In this document: one piece after another, positions 43,169 to 53,200 of the stretch
Position numbering within the stretch: the first letter of the stretch is position 1
Layout: every line of letters begins with the position of its first letter
NCBI GenBank assembly: GCA_027063645.1
Contig: JAMORK010000036.1
Span: forward strand, 1 to 64,000
DNA: 64,000 nucleotides
Source: Sulfurimonas sp.
Lineage (GTDB): Bacteria > Campylobacterota > Campylobacteria > Campylobacterales > Sulfurimonadaceae
Direction of reading: 5' to 3'
Program-made: the position numbers and the translations under genes
Notes under the pieces: generated by a model
Told to the model about the DNA's origin: nothing
The model's database searches: none
The model's input: only the letters and a program-made list of their open reading frames with translations

Positions 43169-44953
43169 ATGTTCGACATACAAAAAGCATTTCATAAAAA
43201 CTTTCCTAAGCTTGTGAAGAGACTACCAAAACCTCTCACTCAGAAAATTATTAATACATTACGAAAAATATTTCATGAAGAAACCTTTCAAGCTATCCAT
43301 GAAAAAAATCACCATCTTCGTGGACTTGATTTTGTCGATAGTATGCTTGAAAACCTTAATATTAAATACACCCTCCAATATAATGAACTAAAAAATATCC
43401 CATCAGAGGGAAGACTCCTTGTAGTGGCAAACCATATTACTGGAGCAAGTGATGCTTTTGCTCTTGTACAACTCCTTGGAACCTTACGTGATGACAAAAA
43501 AGTACGACTCTTAGTTAATGGGATGCTTATGGGTGTGGAGCAAGCCTCAGAGATTATTATCGGAGTTGACAACATCAATGGAGCTATCACAAAAGAGAGC
43601 TTTAAAGAGATAAATAATGCTCTTAAAAATGATGAGGCTGTAGTTGTATTTCCCTCAGGTATTGTCAATAGATTCTCTTTTTTTAGAGGTCTCAAAGACA
43701 CCCCATGGAAACCAAGCTTTTTAAAGATGGCAAAACGTACCAACACTCCAATCTTACCAGTAAGGATAAAAAGCCGTAACTCTATACAGTTTTATATCCT
43801 CTCAATGCTTCTTCCTAAAAAGCTTACTGGATTTATGCTTCCTCATGAGTTTGCAACTGCAGGAGAGCAAAAGCCTCTCCATTTTCATATAGGAAATGTA
43901 ATTCCTGTGAAAACATTTTCAGATAAAAATATATCTTTAGATACATATGTCAAAATGTTTTACAATCACCTCTACACTCTAGGTACAGATAAAAAACCTG
44001 TCCTTCAAACAGAGATTACAATCTCCAATGCTCACAATAAAATGATGCTACGTGAAGAGGTACGAGCAGCAACCTTTTTAGGTAATACTATAGATGGAAA
44101 AAGAATCATCTTAGCAGATGCCCTTAGTTCTCCATTTCTAACACGAGAACTTGGACGTGTAAGAGAGATCTCTTTTCGTGCAATTGGTGGAGGAACTGGT
44201 ACAGCTCAAGATAATGATCTTTATGATAACTACTACCGTCATCTTATCTTATGGGATAATGATGACTTTGAAATTGTTGGGGCTTATAGAATTGGTGAGG
44301 TCAAAGGGATACTTAAAGATAAAGGGATGCCTGGTCTTTATACCTATAACCAATGTAATTTTAATGAACACTTTAACAGCTACTGTGACAACTCTGTAGA
44401 GCTTGGACGTAGTTTCATCCAACCAAAGTATTGGAACTCCCGTGCTCTTGACAACCTCTGGCAGGGTGTTGGAGCCTACCTAGCAAACAATCCTCAAATC
44501 CGTTACACCTATGGAGTTGTTACCATCAATGCTAACACTCCAAAAAAAGCAGTGGCTGCACTTGTATACTTCTACTCTCATCACTTTTCATGCCATACAA
44601 ATATGATGGAAGCAAAAGAGCCTTACTATATGAGTTATGAGGACTCTAAAGAGTTTAAATATATGTTTAATCATCTCTCTTATAAAGAGGGCTTTGTTGT
44701 TCTTAAAAAATATCTCAAAACATTAAACACTACAGTTCCTACTCTCTTTAAACAGTATGCTGAACTTTATGAAGAGGGTGCTGTACGTTTCTTTGACTTT
44801 AGTATCAATGAAAAACTTCATGGTGTAGTTGAAGGCTTTATCATAGCAGACAATTCAAGAATGAAAGAGGCTAAACGTAAACGCTATATTAAAAATTTTC
44901 AAAATATAGATGAAGATGAGATATCAGAAGAGTCTCTTCAAACTGCTTCATAA
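43169..44953 (+). CDS. Fusion acyltransferase: N-terminal PlsC-like domain plus C-terminal OlsB/GNAT-like domain (ornithine-lipid synthase OlsF-like)
   Basis: PlsC half VVANHITGASDAFALVQLL...VVVFPSGIVNRF; OlsB-like half ILADALSSPFLTRELGRVREISFRAIGGGTG...LGRSFIQPKYWNSRALDNLWQGVGAYL. Confidence 0.8.
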   Translation: MFDIQKAFHKNFPKLVKRLPKPLTQKIINTLRKIFHEETFQAIHEKNHHLRGLDFVDSMLENLNIKYTLQYNELKNIPSEGRLLVVANHITGASDAFALVQLLGTLRDDKKVRLLVNGMLMGVEQASEIIIGVDNINGAITKESFKEINNALKNDEAVVVFPSGIVNRFSFFRGLKDTPWKPSFLKMAKRTNTPILPVRIKSRNSIQFYILSMLLPKKLTGFMLPHEFATAGEQKPLHFHIGNVIPVKTFSDKNISLDTYVKMFYNHLYTLGTDKKPVLQTEITISNAHNKMMLREEVRAATFLGNTIDGKRIILADALSSPFLTRELGRVREISFRAIGGGTGTAQDNDLYDNYYRHLILWDNDDFEIVGAYRIGEVKGILKDKGMPGLYTYNQCNFNEHFNSYCDNSVELGRSFIQPKYWNSRALDNLWQGVGAYLANNPQIRYTYGVVTINANTPKKAVAALVYFYSHHFSCHTNMMEAKEPYYMSYEDSKEFKYMFNHLSYKEGFVVLKKYLKTLNTTVPTLFKQYAELYEEGAVRFFDFSINEKLHGVVEGFIIADNSRMKEAKRKRYIKNFQNIDEDEISEESLQTAS

Positions 44954-45139
44954 GTTCTCTTTTTCACTCCCCTAACTTTTCTTAATATTCTAGCATTTTG
45001 CTAGATTATAACAAATTACACAGCTTTTTTCCTATCTATTTTTCTTCTCAAATCCTCTTAGTTGTCCTAAATCAGGGATTAAAACACATAGTTTAGTCTA
45101 TAGCTATCAAGTTGATTAACAAAATAGACTAAATATATA

Positions 45140-45169
45140 CTTGACATTGTTACACTCAATATGTATAAT
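45140..45169 (+). promoter_or_regulatory. grpE promoter with overlapping HAIR-like element
   Basis: TTGACA (45141-45146), 17-nt spacer, TATAAT (45164-45169), both consensus; CTTGACA-N7-ACTCAAT at 45140-45160 resembles HspR HAIR CTTGAGT-N7-ACTCAAG at 11 of 14 positions. Confidence 0.65.
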
Positions 45170-45206
45170 ACTTCTATCTTTTTAAAAAAGGAGTCATTTA
45201 ACTATT

Positions 45207-45770
45207 ATGTCTAGAGAAGAAATGAAAGATGAAACTCTTCAAAATGAAGAGCAAATAACTGAGAACGAAGAACTTACTTCTGATGAAGCTGAGGCTGAAG
45301 CAGAAGCAGTTGAGAATGAGTTTGAGCTTTTAGAAGCAGAGCTTAATGCACTCAAAGATAAATATGCTCGTGTTCATGCAGATTTTGATAATATCAAAAA
45401 AAGACTTGAACGTGAAAAATATACAGCTGTTGAGTATGCAAATGAAAAATTTGCAAAAGATATGGTACCTGTTATGGATTCACTCCAAGGTGCACTTAAC
45501 TCAGCAAATAGCGATGCAGATAAAGCAGAACTATTTGATAAACTAAAAGAGGGAATTGAGCTTACATATAAGCAGTTCCTTACTGCACTTGAAAAACATG
45601 GTGTAACAATGGTATCTCATGATGAGCCATTTGATCCAAATATTCACAATGCAGTTCAAAGTGTGGATAGTGAAGATGTTGAAAGCGGTCAAATCGTTCA
45701 AACATTCCAAACAGGTTACAAGTATAAAAATCGCCCACTTCGTGAAGCGATGGTAATCGTAGCCAATTAG
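45207..45770 (+). CDS. grpE: Nucleotide exchange factor GrpE
   Basis: YARVHADFDNIKKRLEREK, VMDSLQGAL, VSHDEPFDPNIHNAVQ, YKNRPLREAMVIV. Confidence 0.96.
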   Translation: MSREEMKDETLQNEEQITENEELTSDEAEAEAEAVENEFELLEAELNALKDKYARVHADFDNIKKRLEREKYTAVEYANEKFAKDMVPVMDSLQGALNSANSDADKAELFDKLKEGIELTYKQFLTALEKHGVTMVSHDEPFDPNIHNAVQSVDSEDVESGQIVQTFQTGYKYKNRPLREAMVIVAN

Positions 45771-45825
45771 TATTAGTACGATAAATGGAACTTGTGCCAC
45801 TTAGGTGGCATAACTTATTTGCAAA

Positions 45826-45845
45826 ACAGCGTATAATTTCGCTGT
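45826..45845 (+). promoter_or_regulatory. -10 box framed by inverted repeat, upstream of dnaK
   Basis: ACAGCG-TATAATTT-CGCTGT; TATAAT at 45832-45837. Confidence 0.5.
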
Positions 45846-45873
45846 AACAAAAAATAAACATTTATAAAATTAA

Positions 45874-45984
45874 GACACAAGGTGTCGCGGGCTTCCTGCC
45901 AAAGGAAACCTAGCGTTAGCGTAAATGGCGGAATTACTTCCGACATTGTGACAAAAGGGAATGAAAAGCTTCCCTTAAATTTTT
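45874..45984 (+). other. Structured dnaK leader or candidate small RNA, ending in a terminator-like hairpin
   Basis: GACAC-aag-GTGTC; alternative CACAA(gg)TGTCG / CGACATTGTG closing stem; GGAA-ttac-TTCC; AAGGGAA-tgaaaagc-TTCCCTT followed by AAATTTTT. Confidence 0.45.
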
Positions 45985-46006
45985 GAAAAAATTAAAGGAA
46001 TGAAAA

Positions 46007-47893
46007 ATGAGCAAAGTAATAGGTATAGATTTAGGAACAACAAATTCATGTGTGGCAGTTTATGAGGGTGGTGAAGCGAAAATCATCCCAAATGCAGAGG
46101 GTAAAAATACAACTCCTTCAGTTGTAGCATTTACAGATAAAGGTGAGGTTTTAGTTGGTGATCCAGCAAAACGTCAAGCAATTACAAACCCTGAAAAAAC
46201 AATCTCTTCTATTAAGAGAATTATGGGTCTTATGATGAATGAGGAGAATGCAAAAGCTGCTCACGACAAAGTAACATATAACATCGTAGATAAAGATGGT
46301 GCTGCTTGTGTTGATGTAGCTGGTAAAATATATACTCCACAAGAAATTTCAGCGAAAATTCTTACAAAACTAAAAGAAGATGCTGAAGCATACCTTGGTT
46401 CAACTGTAACTGATGCTGTTATTACAGTTCCAGCTTACTTTAATGATAGCCAACGTAAAGCTACTAAAGATGCAGGTACAATCGCTGGTCTTAATGTTCT
46501 TCGTATCATCAATGAGCCAACTGCTTCTGCACTAGCTTATGGATTAGACAGTAAACAAGAAGAAAATGTACTTGTTTATGACCTTGGTGGTGGTACATTT
46601 GATGTAACAACATTAGAGATCTCTGATGGTACTTTTGAAGTTCTTTCAACTGATGGTAATGCATTCTTAGGTGGTGATGATTTTGATAATAAAATTGTTG
46701 ACTTCTTAAATGATGAGTTCAAAAATACTCACGGTATTGAACTTAAAAATGACAAAATGGCATTACAACGTCTTAAAGATGCAGCTGAAAATGCTAAAAA
46801 AGAGTTAAGTTCTGCAACTGAGACAGAAATTAACCTTCCGTTCATTACTATGACAGAAGCGGGACCACAACATTTAGTTGTAAAACTTACTCGTGCTAAA
46901 TTTGAGGGTATGATTTCTGGTCTTATTGATGAGACTATCTCTCACATTAAAACTGCGATGAAAGAGGCAGATTTAGATAACTCAGATATTAAAGAGATTA
47001 TTATGGTTGGTGGTTCTACTCGTGTTCCAGCAGCTCAAGAAGCGGTTTCTAAATTCTTCGGAGGAAAAGACCTTAACAAAAGTGTAAACCCTGATGAAGT
47101 TGTTGCTGCAGGTGCTGCAATTCAAGGTGGTGTATTACGTGGAGATGTAAAAGATGTTCTTCTTTTAGATGTTACTCCTCTAAGCCTTGGTATTGAGACT
47201 TTAGGTGGTGTTGCAACTAAAATCATCGAAAAAGGAACTACAATTCCTGTTAAAAAATCTCAAATCTTCTCAACTGCAGAAGATAACCAACCAGCTGTAT
47301 CTATCTCAGTTGTACAAGGTGAGAGAGAATTTGCTAAAGATAACAAATCTTTAGGTTTATTTGAGCTTACTGATATCCCAGCAGCTCCTCGTGGTGTGCC
47401 TCAAATTGAGGTTACATTTGACATCGATGCGAATGGTATCTTAACTGTTTCTGCAATGGATAAAGGAACTGGTAAAGAGCAAAAAATTACTATCTCTGGT
47501 TCTTCAGGATTAAGTGAAGAAGAGATTGAAAAAATGGTTCAAGATGCAGAAGCTCACAAAGCTGAAGATGAAGCAAGAAAAGCGATGGTTGATTTACGTA
47601 ACCAAGCTGATGCATTAATCGCTCAAACAGAAAAATCTGTTGAAGAGATGGGTGATAAATTAGATGCTGAAGAGAAAGCTAAAATCGAAGCTGCTGCAAC
47701 TGATCTTAAAGAAATTCTTAAAGATGAAAATGCAACAAAAGAGCAAATCGAAGAGAAAGTAAAAGCTCTTACAGAAGCTGCTCATAAAATGGCAGAAGAG
47801 ATGTATAAAAAAGAGCAAGGTGGTGAAGCTGGTGAAGCAAACCAAGCGAAGAAAAAAGATGACGACGATGTTATCGATGCTGAGATAGAGTAA
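46007..47893 (+). CDS. dnaK: Chaperone DnaK
   Basis: [46 protein letters not shown]. Confidence 0.99.
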   Translation: MSKVIGIDLGTTNSCVAVYEGGEAKIIPNAEGKNTTPSVVAFTDKGEVLVGDPAKRQAITNPEKTISSIKRIMGLMMNEENAKAAHDKVTYNIVDKDGAACVDVAGKIYTPQEISAKILTKLKEDAEAYLGSTVTDAVITVPAYFNDSQRKATKDAGTIAGLNVLRIINEPTASALAYGLDSKQEENVLVYDLGGGTFDVTTLEISDGTFEVLSTDGNAFLGGDDFDNKIVDFLNDEFKNTHGIELKNDKMALQRLKDAAENAKKELSSATETEINLPFITMTEAGPQHLVVKLTRAKFEGMISGLIDETISHIKTAMKEADLDNSDIKEIIMVGGSTRVPAAQEAVSKFFGGKDLNKSVNPDEVVAAGAAIQGGVLRGDVKDVLLLDVTPLSLGIETLGGVATKIIEKGTTIPVKKSQIFSTAEDNQPAVSISVVQGEREFAKDNKSLGLFELTDIPAAPRGVPQIEVTFDIDANGILTVSAMDKGTGKEQKITISGSSGLSEEEIEKMVQDAEAHKAEDEARKAMVDLRNQADALIAQTEKSVEEMGDKLDAEEKAKIEAAATDLKEILKDENATKEQIEEKVKALTEAAHKMAEEMYKKEQGGEAGEANQAKKKDDDDVIDAEIE

Positions 47894-47904
47894 GACTCTA
47901 TCTC
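47882..47904 (+). terminator. Hairpin with dnaK stop codon in the loop
   Basis: GAGATAGAG-TAAGA-CTCTATCTC, perfect 9-bp stem; TAA is the dnaK stop. Confidence 0.6.
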
Positions 47905-47920
47905 CACACCTTCAAAAATA

Positions 47921-47948
47921 GGCTCTTAAAAGATATCTTTTAAGAGCC
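47921..47948. terminator. 28-nt perfect palindrome between dnaK and the convergent HD-GYP gene
   Basis: GGCTCTTAAAAGATATCTTTTAAGAGCC equals its own reverse complement; contains HD-GYP stop codon (47926-47928). Confidence 0.65.
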
Positions 47949-49026
47949 ACTCCATAATTTTTCCCCTTTTATTTTCCAACTTAATATGTTTTTTCTCAGT
48001 AGTATCTTTTGCATAAAAATTATGTATTTTTATAAACTCATCTATATTTGCGAAAAAGGTATCAATAAGCTTAGGGTCAAAATGTTTACCCCTCATATCT
48101 TTCATATAAGAGAGTACCTCATCTAACTCCCAACACCTCTTATAAGCACGCTGAAAACAAAGTGCATCAAATACATCGGCTATAGCTACAATTCTTGCAT
48201 AAATATGGATATTACCCGCTTGAAGACGTCTTGGATATCCTGTTCCATCATATTTTTCATGATGCTCTTGTGCAACAATTTTAGCCACTTTAAACACTGG
48301 TAAATTAGAGCCTTTTAAGATCTCCACCCCAATATCTGTATGTGTTTTCATAATATCGTATTCTTTGGAAGTTAATACACCATTCTTATGAAGTATATTG
48401 TCAATAATTCCCAATTTACCTATATCATGTAAGGAGGAAGCATTTTTTAAAAGGATAGCCTCTTTCTCATCCATCCCATAAAGTTTTGCCAGTTTATAAG
48501 TAAAAAGAGAGACCCTTCTTACATGGTTATATGTTTCAGTTGAGTGTCCCTCAGCGATACCTCCAAGAGTATTGAGAAGTTCTACCTGAGTTTGTGCAAT
48601 CTCTTGTGTTCTTGTCTCTACTTTATGTTCAAGCTCTTTTTCATACTCACGAAGTTTAATTCTTGCATCAACACGAGCAAGAAGCTCCTCTTTAAAAAAA
48701 GGTTTACGAATGTAGTCTGATCCACCAACATTATATGCTTTGATAAGAAGTTCTCTCTCTGTATTTGCTGTTAAAAAGATAACAGGGATTGAGGCACTTT
48801 GAGGTTCCGCTTTTAGATATCTGCAGGTTTGAATCCCATCCATAATAGGCATCATAATATCTAGTAAAATAAGATCAAATTCAATCTCTTTTACAAGTCG
48901 TAATGCAGTTAATCCATCAGGTGCTATTTTAGTGGTATAGCCCACTTTCTCAAGTATAGTTTTAACAATTCTCTGATTATCTTCTACATCATCAACAATG
49001 AGTATATTGTAGATTTGTTCACTCAT
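47926..49026 (-). CDS. Response regulator with HD-GYP phosphodiesterase domain
   Basis: Receiver VDDVEDNQRIV..LILLDIMMPIMDG; HDIGKLGI, HHEKYDGTGYPRRL. Confidence 0.95.
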   Translation of the reverse strand: MSEQIYNILIVDDVEDNQRIVKTILEKVGYTTKIAPDGLTALRLVKEIEFDLILLDIMMPIMDGIQTCRYLKAEPQSASIPVIFLTANTERELLIKAYNVGGSDYIRKPFFKEELLARVDARIKLREYEKELEHKVETRTQEIAQTQVELLNTLGGIAEGHSTETYNHVRRVSLFTYKLAKLYGMDEKEAILLKNASSLHDIGKLGIIDNILHKNGVLTSKEYDIMKTHTDIGVEILKGSNLPVFKVAKIVAQEHHEKYDGTGYPRRLQAGNIHIYARIVAIADVFDALCFQRAYKRCWELDEVLSYMKDMRGKHFDPKLIDTFFANIDEFIKIHNFYAKDTTEKKHIKLENKRGKIMEWLLKDIF

Positions 49027-49032
49027 ATAAAC

Positions 49033-49593
49033 CTAAAAATCTTCTTTTGCTTTCTCTAAAGCAGCTCTAAAGTCCATAATTTCACCACCATGTTTCTTTT
49101 GAAATGCTTTTGCATCTTCTAAAGAGGAAAAAGCATATTTACTTACTCTACTCATTGTTCCTTTAAGATCACTACCTACTACATAATAAGCTTCTAGAAC
49201 TGGAATAAATTTTAAACTTGTCACATCAACAACTTGTGGATTTTTCACCTCTGCACCACTATTGAGATGATCTTCTAAACAGTGTATAGAACAATATTGA
49301 ACTTCTTTATCTCCATAAGTAGCTATATGGCTTGTTTTATAAAATTTTGTAAGATTCATTCCACATATTACACACGCATTTTTTCCCTCACCCTTTTGTA
49401 CTAGGATTGCATCTTTAGGATCTACTGTCTGAAACATTTTCATCTTCATTGGTTTTTTCATATTTTTTTGTTTTACTATTTTTTGTTTCATTACCTGTTT
49501 ATTTTGCACTTGTTTAGCAGGTGCAGGTTTTACAGTTTGTGTACATGCTGAGAGTGCTATCATCACGACGATTGCTGAAATTATTTTTATCAT
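49033..49593 (-). CDS. NosL-family lipoprotein (copper-binding type)
   Basis: Lipobox ALSACTQ; K/M/Q-rich linker; ACVICGMNLTKFYKTSHIATYGDKEVQYCSIHCLEDH. Confidence 0.85.
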   Translation of the reverse strand: MIKIISAIVVMIALSACTQTVKPAPAKQVQNKQVMKQKIVKQKNMKKPMKMKMFQTVDPKDAILVQKGEGKNACVICGMNLTKFYKTSHIATYGDKEVQYCSIHCLEDHLNSGAEVKNPQVVDVTSLKFIPVLEAYYVVGSDLKGTMSRVSKYAFSSLEDAKAFQKKHGGEIMDFRAALEKAKEDF

Positions 49594-49679
49594 TTACTTA
49601 TTTCCTTCGATTATATTCTTCGCTATATTATCATATCTGTTTTAAATCTGACTATAATTATAAACAATAAGGAAAATAT

Positions 49680-50177
49680 ATGAAAAAAAAACTACTCCAT
49701 TATATAAAAGAAACACTCTTTTTTATTCTTTTTATTACACTCTTTGCGAATGCTATCAGTTTTTATAAAAGTACTGATCTTAATAAAGAGAGTCTTTCAC
49801 TTCAAAAAGTACAGCTCATTAATGGGAGTTTTGAATTTATTGATGAAAAGAAGCCACTCATCATACACTTTTGGGCTACTTGGTGTCCAACATGCAAACT
49901 TGAAGCCCAAAATATTGAGTATCTTTCTCACCATTATAATGTACTTAGTATTGCTGTAAATTCTGGCTCAAATGAAGATATAAAAAAGTATATGAAAGAG
50001 CACTCATTGACATTTAAAGTAGTAAATGACCAACACTCTATCTATGCAAAAGAGTTTCATATAGGAGCATACCCTACAACATTTATCTATGACAAGGGAA
50101 AAAAGTTAGTTTTTTCAGAAGTTGGTTACACAAGTACTATTGGGTTATTTTTAAGAATGTTATGGTTGAGTTTATAA
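49680..50177 (+). CDS. TlpA-like thioredoxin-family protein
   Basis: N-terminal TM; IIHFWATWCPTCKLEAQNI; GAYPTTFIYDKGKK. Confidence 0.92.
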   Translation: MKKKLLHYIKETLFFILFITLFANAISFYKSTDLNKESLSLQKVQLINGSFEFIDEKKPLIIHFWATWCPTCKLEAQNIEYLSHHYNVLSIAVNSGSNEDIKKYMKEHSLTFKVVNDQHSIYAKEFHIGAYPTTFIYDKGKKLVFSEVGYTSTIGLFLRMLWLSL

Positions 50178-50208
50178 TTTCACTCCAGGAAAAGATCCTA
50201 GAGCGGAG

Positions 50209-50232
50209 TATCAAAGAGATTAATCTTTGATA
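50209..50232. terminator. Hairpin between convergent tlpA-like gene and Mo-oxidoreductase gene
   Basis: TATCAAAGA-gattaa-TCTTTGATA perfect 9-bp stem; oxidoreductase stop (tta, 50220-50222) is in the loop. Confidence 0.6.
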
Positions 50233-53200
50233 GAAACAGCATATGCTTTGTCAGAGAGTGGAACCCACGGACGTTTGATATGCTGAGGACGACGTAATTT
50301 GTCGTTTGCATTAAGTGGACGAGTCAATTGATCTCTCCACCCTTGGTAAATTTTGAAGTTATTTTCATAATTCACATAGATATCACCTATTTTATCACCA
50401 GCTTGTGCAGGCTCTAAAATAACTTTTTGATGCCAACAATGCATACCAGAAATTGGATCTGGATGAGCAGCAGCTACAGCATTTTGCCATGAACCACTTA
50501 AACCATCCCACCAGATATTTCCAGAGTCACGGTTATACTCAGCAAAACGCTCAGTATGGAAAGGATGGATACCCTCAACATATTTAAGTTTACCCTCTTT
50601 ACCATCCATTTGCATTTCTGCAGTTGGAACACCAAAGCTATTGATTCCACTTGTTCCATCATAATCTTCGATTTTGATTTGACCAGCAGTAGTACCAGCA
50701 CCCTCTACAGCAGCAGCCATAAATTTAGGGTCATTCATATTACGTTCAACTGGTTGAGAATCAACTTTACCATCACTAACGCCATTAGGGATAGTTACAG
50801 AGTTTACAAGTTTCCATCTACCACCATGGTGTGAACATGCAAGTGTACCAGGAAGAACACCTTCAGTTGGAACAGCCATAGCAACAAAGTAACCAGACTC
50901 AAGGCCTGTTACACTATCTGTAATTCTAACACGAATAGCATCACCACGTTTGAAACCTTGACGAGCCGCATCTGGAGTTGAGATCCAAATTGGGTCATGA
51001 TTTTGTGAGATCTCCATAAGATGTTTAGAGTTCGCAGAACGTGTATGAATATTATACGGTAAACGGAATACTGTATTTAATGCATACGAGTTCTCTTCAG
51101 TCATATAAGAGTGATCTACATGAGATACGATATGCTCCATACGTTTTTTCTCTTCTGGTGTTCTTGGGTAGAATGGAATTGCATACTCTGGCCATTTCCA
51201 ATCATCAGCAAGCCACTCACAGAAGAAGTCAAGTTTCTTATCAAGTGTAGCGAAACCTTCCATCTTTTTACCATCGATCTCAATACCGATAGATTTTTTC
51301 TTACCATGATGTTCAGCTGTCATAACACCTGTACGTTTATCAATAGTTACATCGCGTTTGTCATATTTATGACCATGAGCAATATAATCATTACCCTCTT
51401 CTTTGATCTCACGCTCTTGTGCAGAATAGATTTTATTCTCTTCCATCCAAGCACCATGATCTCTCATATACTCATAAACTGGGTATTCTTTATCTTTGTA
51501 ACGTGCATCAGAAGTTGCAGTTGCTTTAAGATTTGGTAAGTTGTCACCAAATGCAGCATCATACCACTCAGATATAGTAACAGGTTTACCAGGATTCTTT
51601 TTAGATTCCCACATTTTCTTGATACCAAGCTTACCAGTTGGATCGATGTAGTTCACACACATATCAAACCAGAACTCATTCTCTTCCCAAACTTCACCAA
51701 GACCAGCTTTGATGTGTGCTTCAAGTGTAGCACGGTTAGGGTTTGTTGGTTTCCATCCTGATTTCTCAAGAGCAACACGCATTACCGGTTGACGGAATGA
51801 TGTCCAACGAGCAGGCATTGTAGCTTCTGAATGTTGATCATGTCTCTCACCAGCAAGTCCAACCGGTAAAATATAGTCAACATACCAGTTTGTCTCAGAC
51901 CAAGTAGGAGACAAGTTAAATGTAAGCTCCATTTTAGACTCATCTTTAATCGTTTCAATCCATCTAAAACCATCTGGATTGATCCAAACAGGGTTATACA
52001 TACGTGGAATCCAAACAGCAAGTTTTGTAGGAACATTAAGCCCTTTTGCTTGCCATTTTTGTTGCCACTGTGTATCTGAAAGTAAGTGAGGTAATAGGAA
52101 CGACATCTCATAAGTTGAGAGTGGCCATTCTGGTGGCCATGTAAGTTCATTGTACACATCAACTTTAGGAATATTAGCACCACGTTTACCTTGACCAACA
52201 GTAGAACTACCACCCTTACCAGCTACAGAGATAACATGGAAGTGGTGGAAGAATGTACCACCTTCAGGACCAATAGCACCACGAAGAGCAATTGGTAAAT
52301 AACCTGTACGACCACTCATCCATCCACCACGGTTACCAGCAGCAGTTGCACGCCAGAAATATGAAGATATAGAAGTTCCAGCCCAGATGAACATGTCATA
52401 AAGTTCTTCTAGTTTATATGCAGGAACATGTGTTTCTTTTGCTACATGCTCTAATGTATATGGTGTATAAAGCTCTTGAATAGTATCTAAGAATGCATCA
52501 AAATCGTTCTTTGAAGGTACTTTAGAGATATAACCTTTGCTTACCATATATTCTAAATATTCTTTATTGTCTAAGAATACTTCCCAGTTCATCCATTTTT
52601 TCACAAAGTCACGATCAACTTTACCTTCATTTAGGATTCTTTGAGTTAAATATAAATAGATTAAAGGTTCAGTACCTGGCCATGCAGCGATCCAGAGATC
52701 AGCCATACCAGCAGAGTTAGACATACGTGGATCCATAACTACAAGTTTTGCACCCTTTTGTCTAGCATCAGCGATAAATGAAGCTGATTGTTGGAAGTAG
52801 TGACCAGCATCTGCAGCATGAGAAGAGTTAAGGAAGATTAACTTCGCATTAGCCCAATCTGGAGATGTTCTATCATCATTTGCCCATTGAATAGTCGGAG
52901 TACGACCACCTGAAGAACAGATATTTGTATGTGAGTTAAATGCATCACAACCAAGTGTATGCCAAACTTTACCAGTAAATCCATTTTCATTTGGACGACC
53001 AACATGGAACATTACTGATTTTTTAGATAAATCATCACCTTTTTCAAGTGTATCTCCCATCTTCTTACCGATAGTAGTCATAGCTTCGTCCCAAGTAGTA
53101 CGAATCCATTTACCTTCACCACGAGCAGAACCAGGAGCACGCTTAAGTGGAAATGCTATACGATCTGGATCATACATTTGAGATTGTGTTGCATAACCTT

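Noticed and set aside
51111-51539. 142-aa plus-strand ORF
   Set aside because: Antisense to the Mo-oxidoreductase catalytic gene; low-complexity hydrophobic shadow ORF.
51782-52213. 143-aa minus-strand ORF in another frame
   Set aside because: Entirely inside the 1130-aa oxidoreductase ORF on the same strand; no start context.
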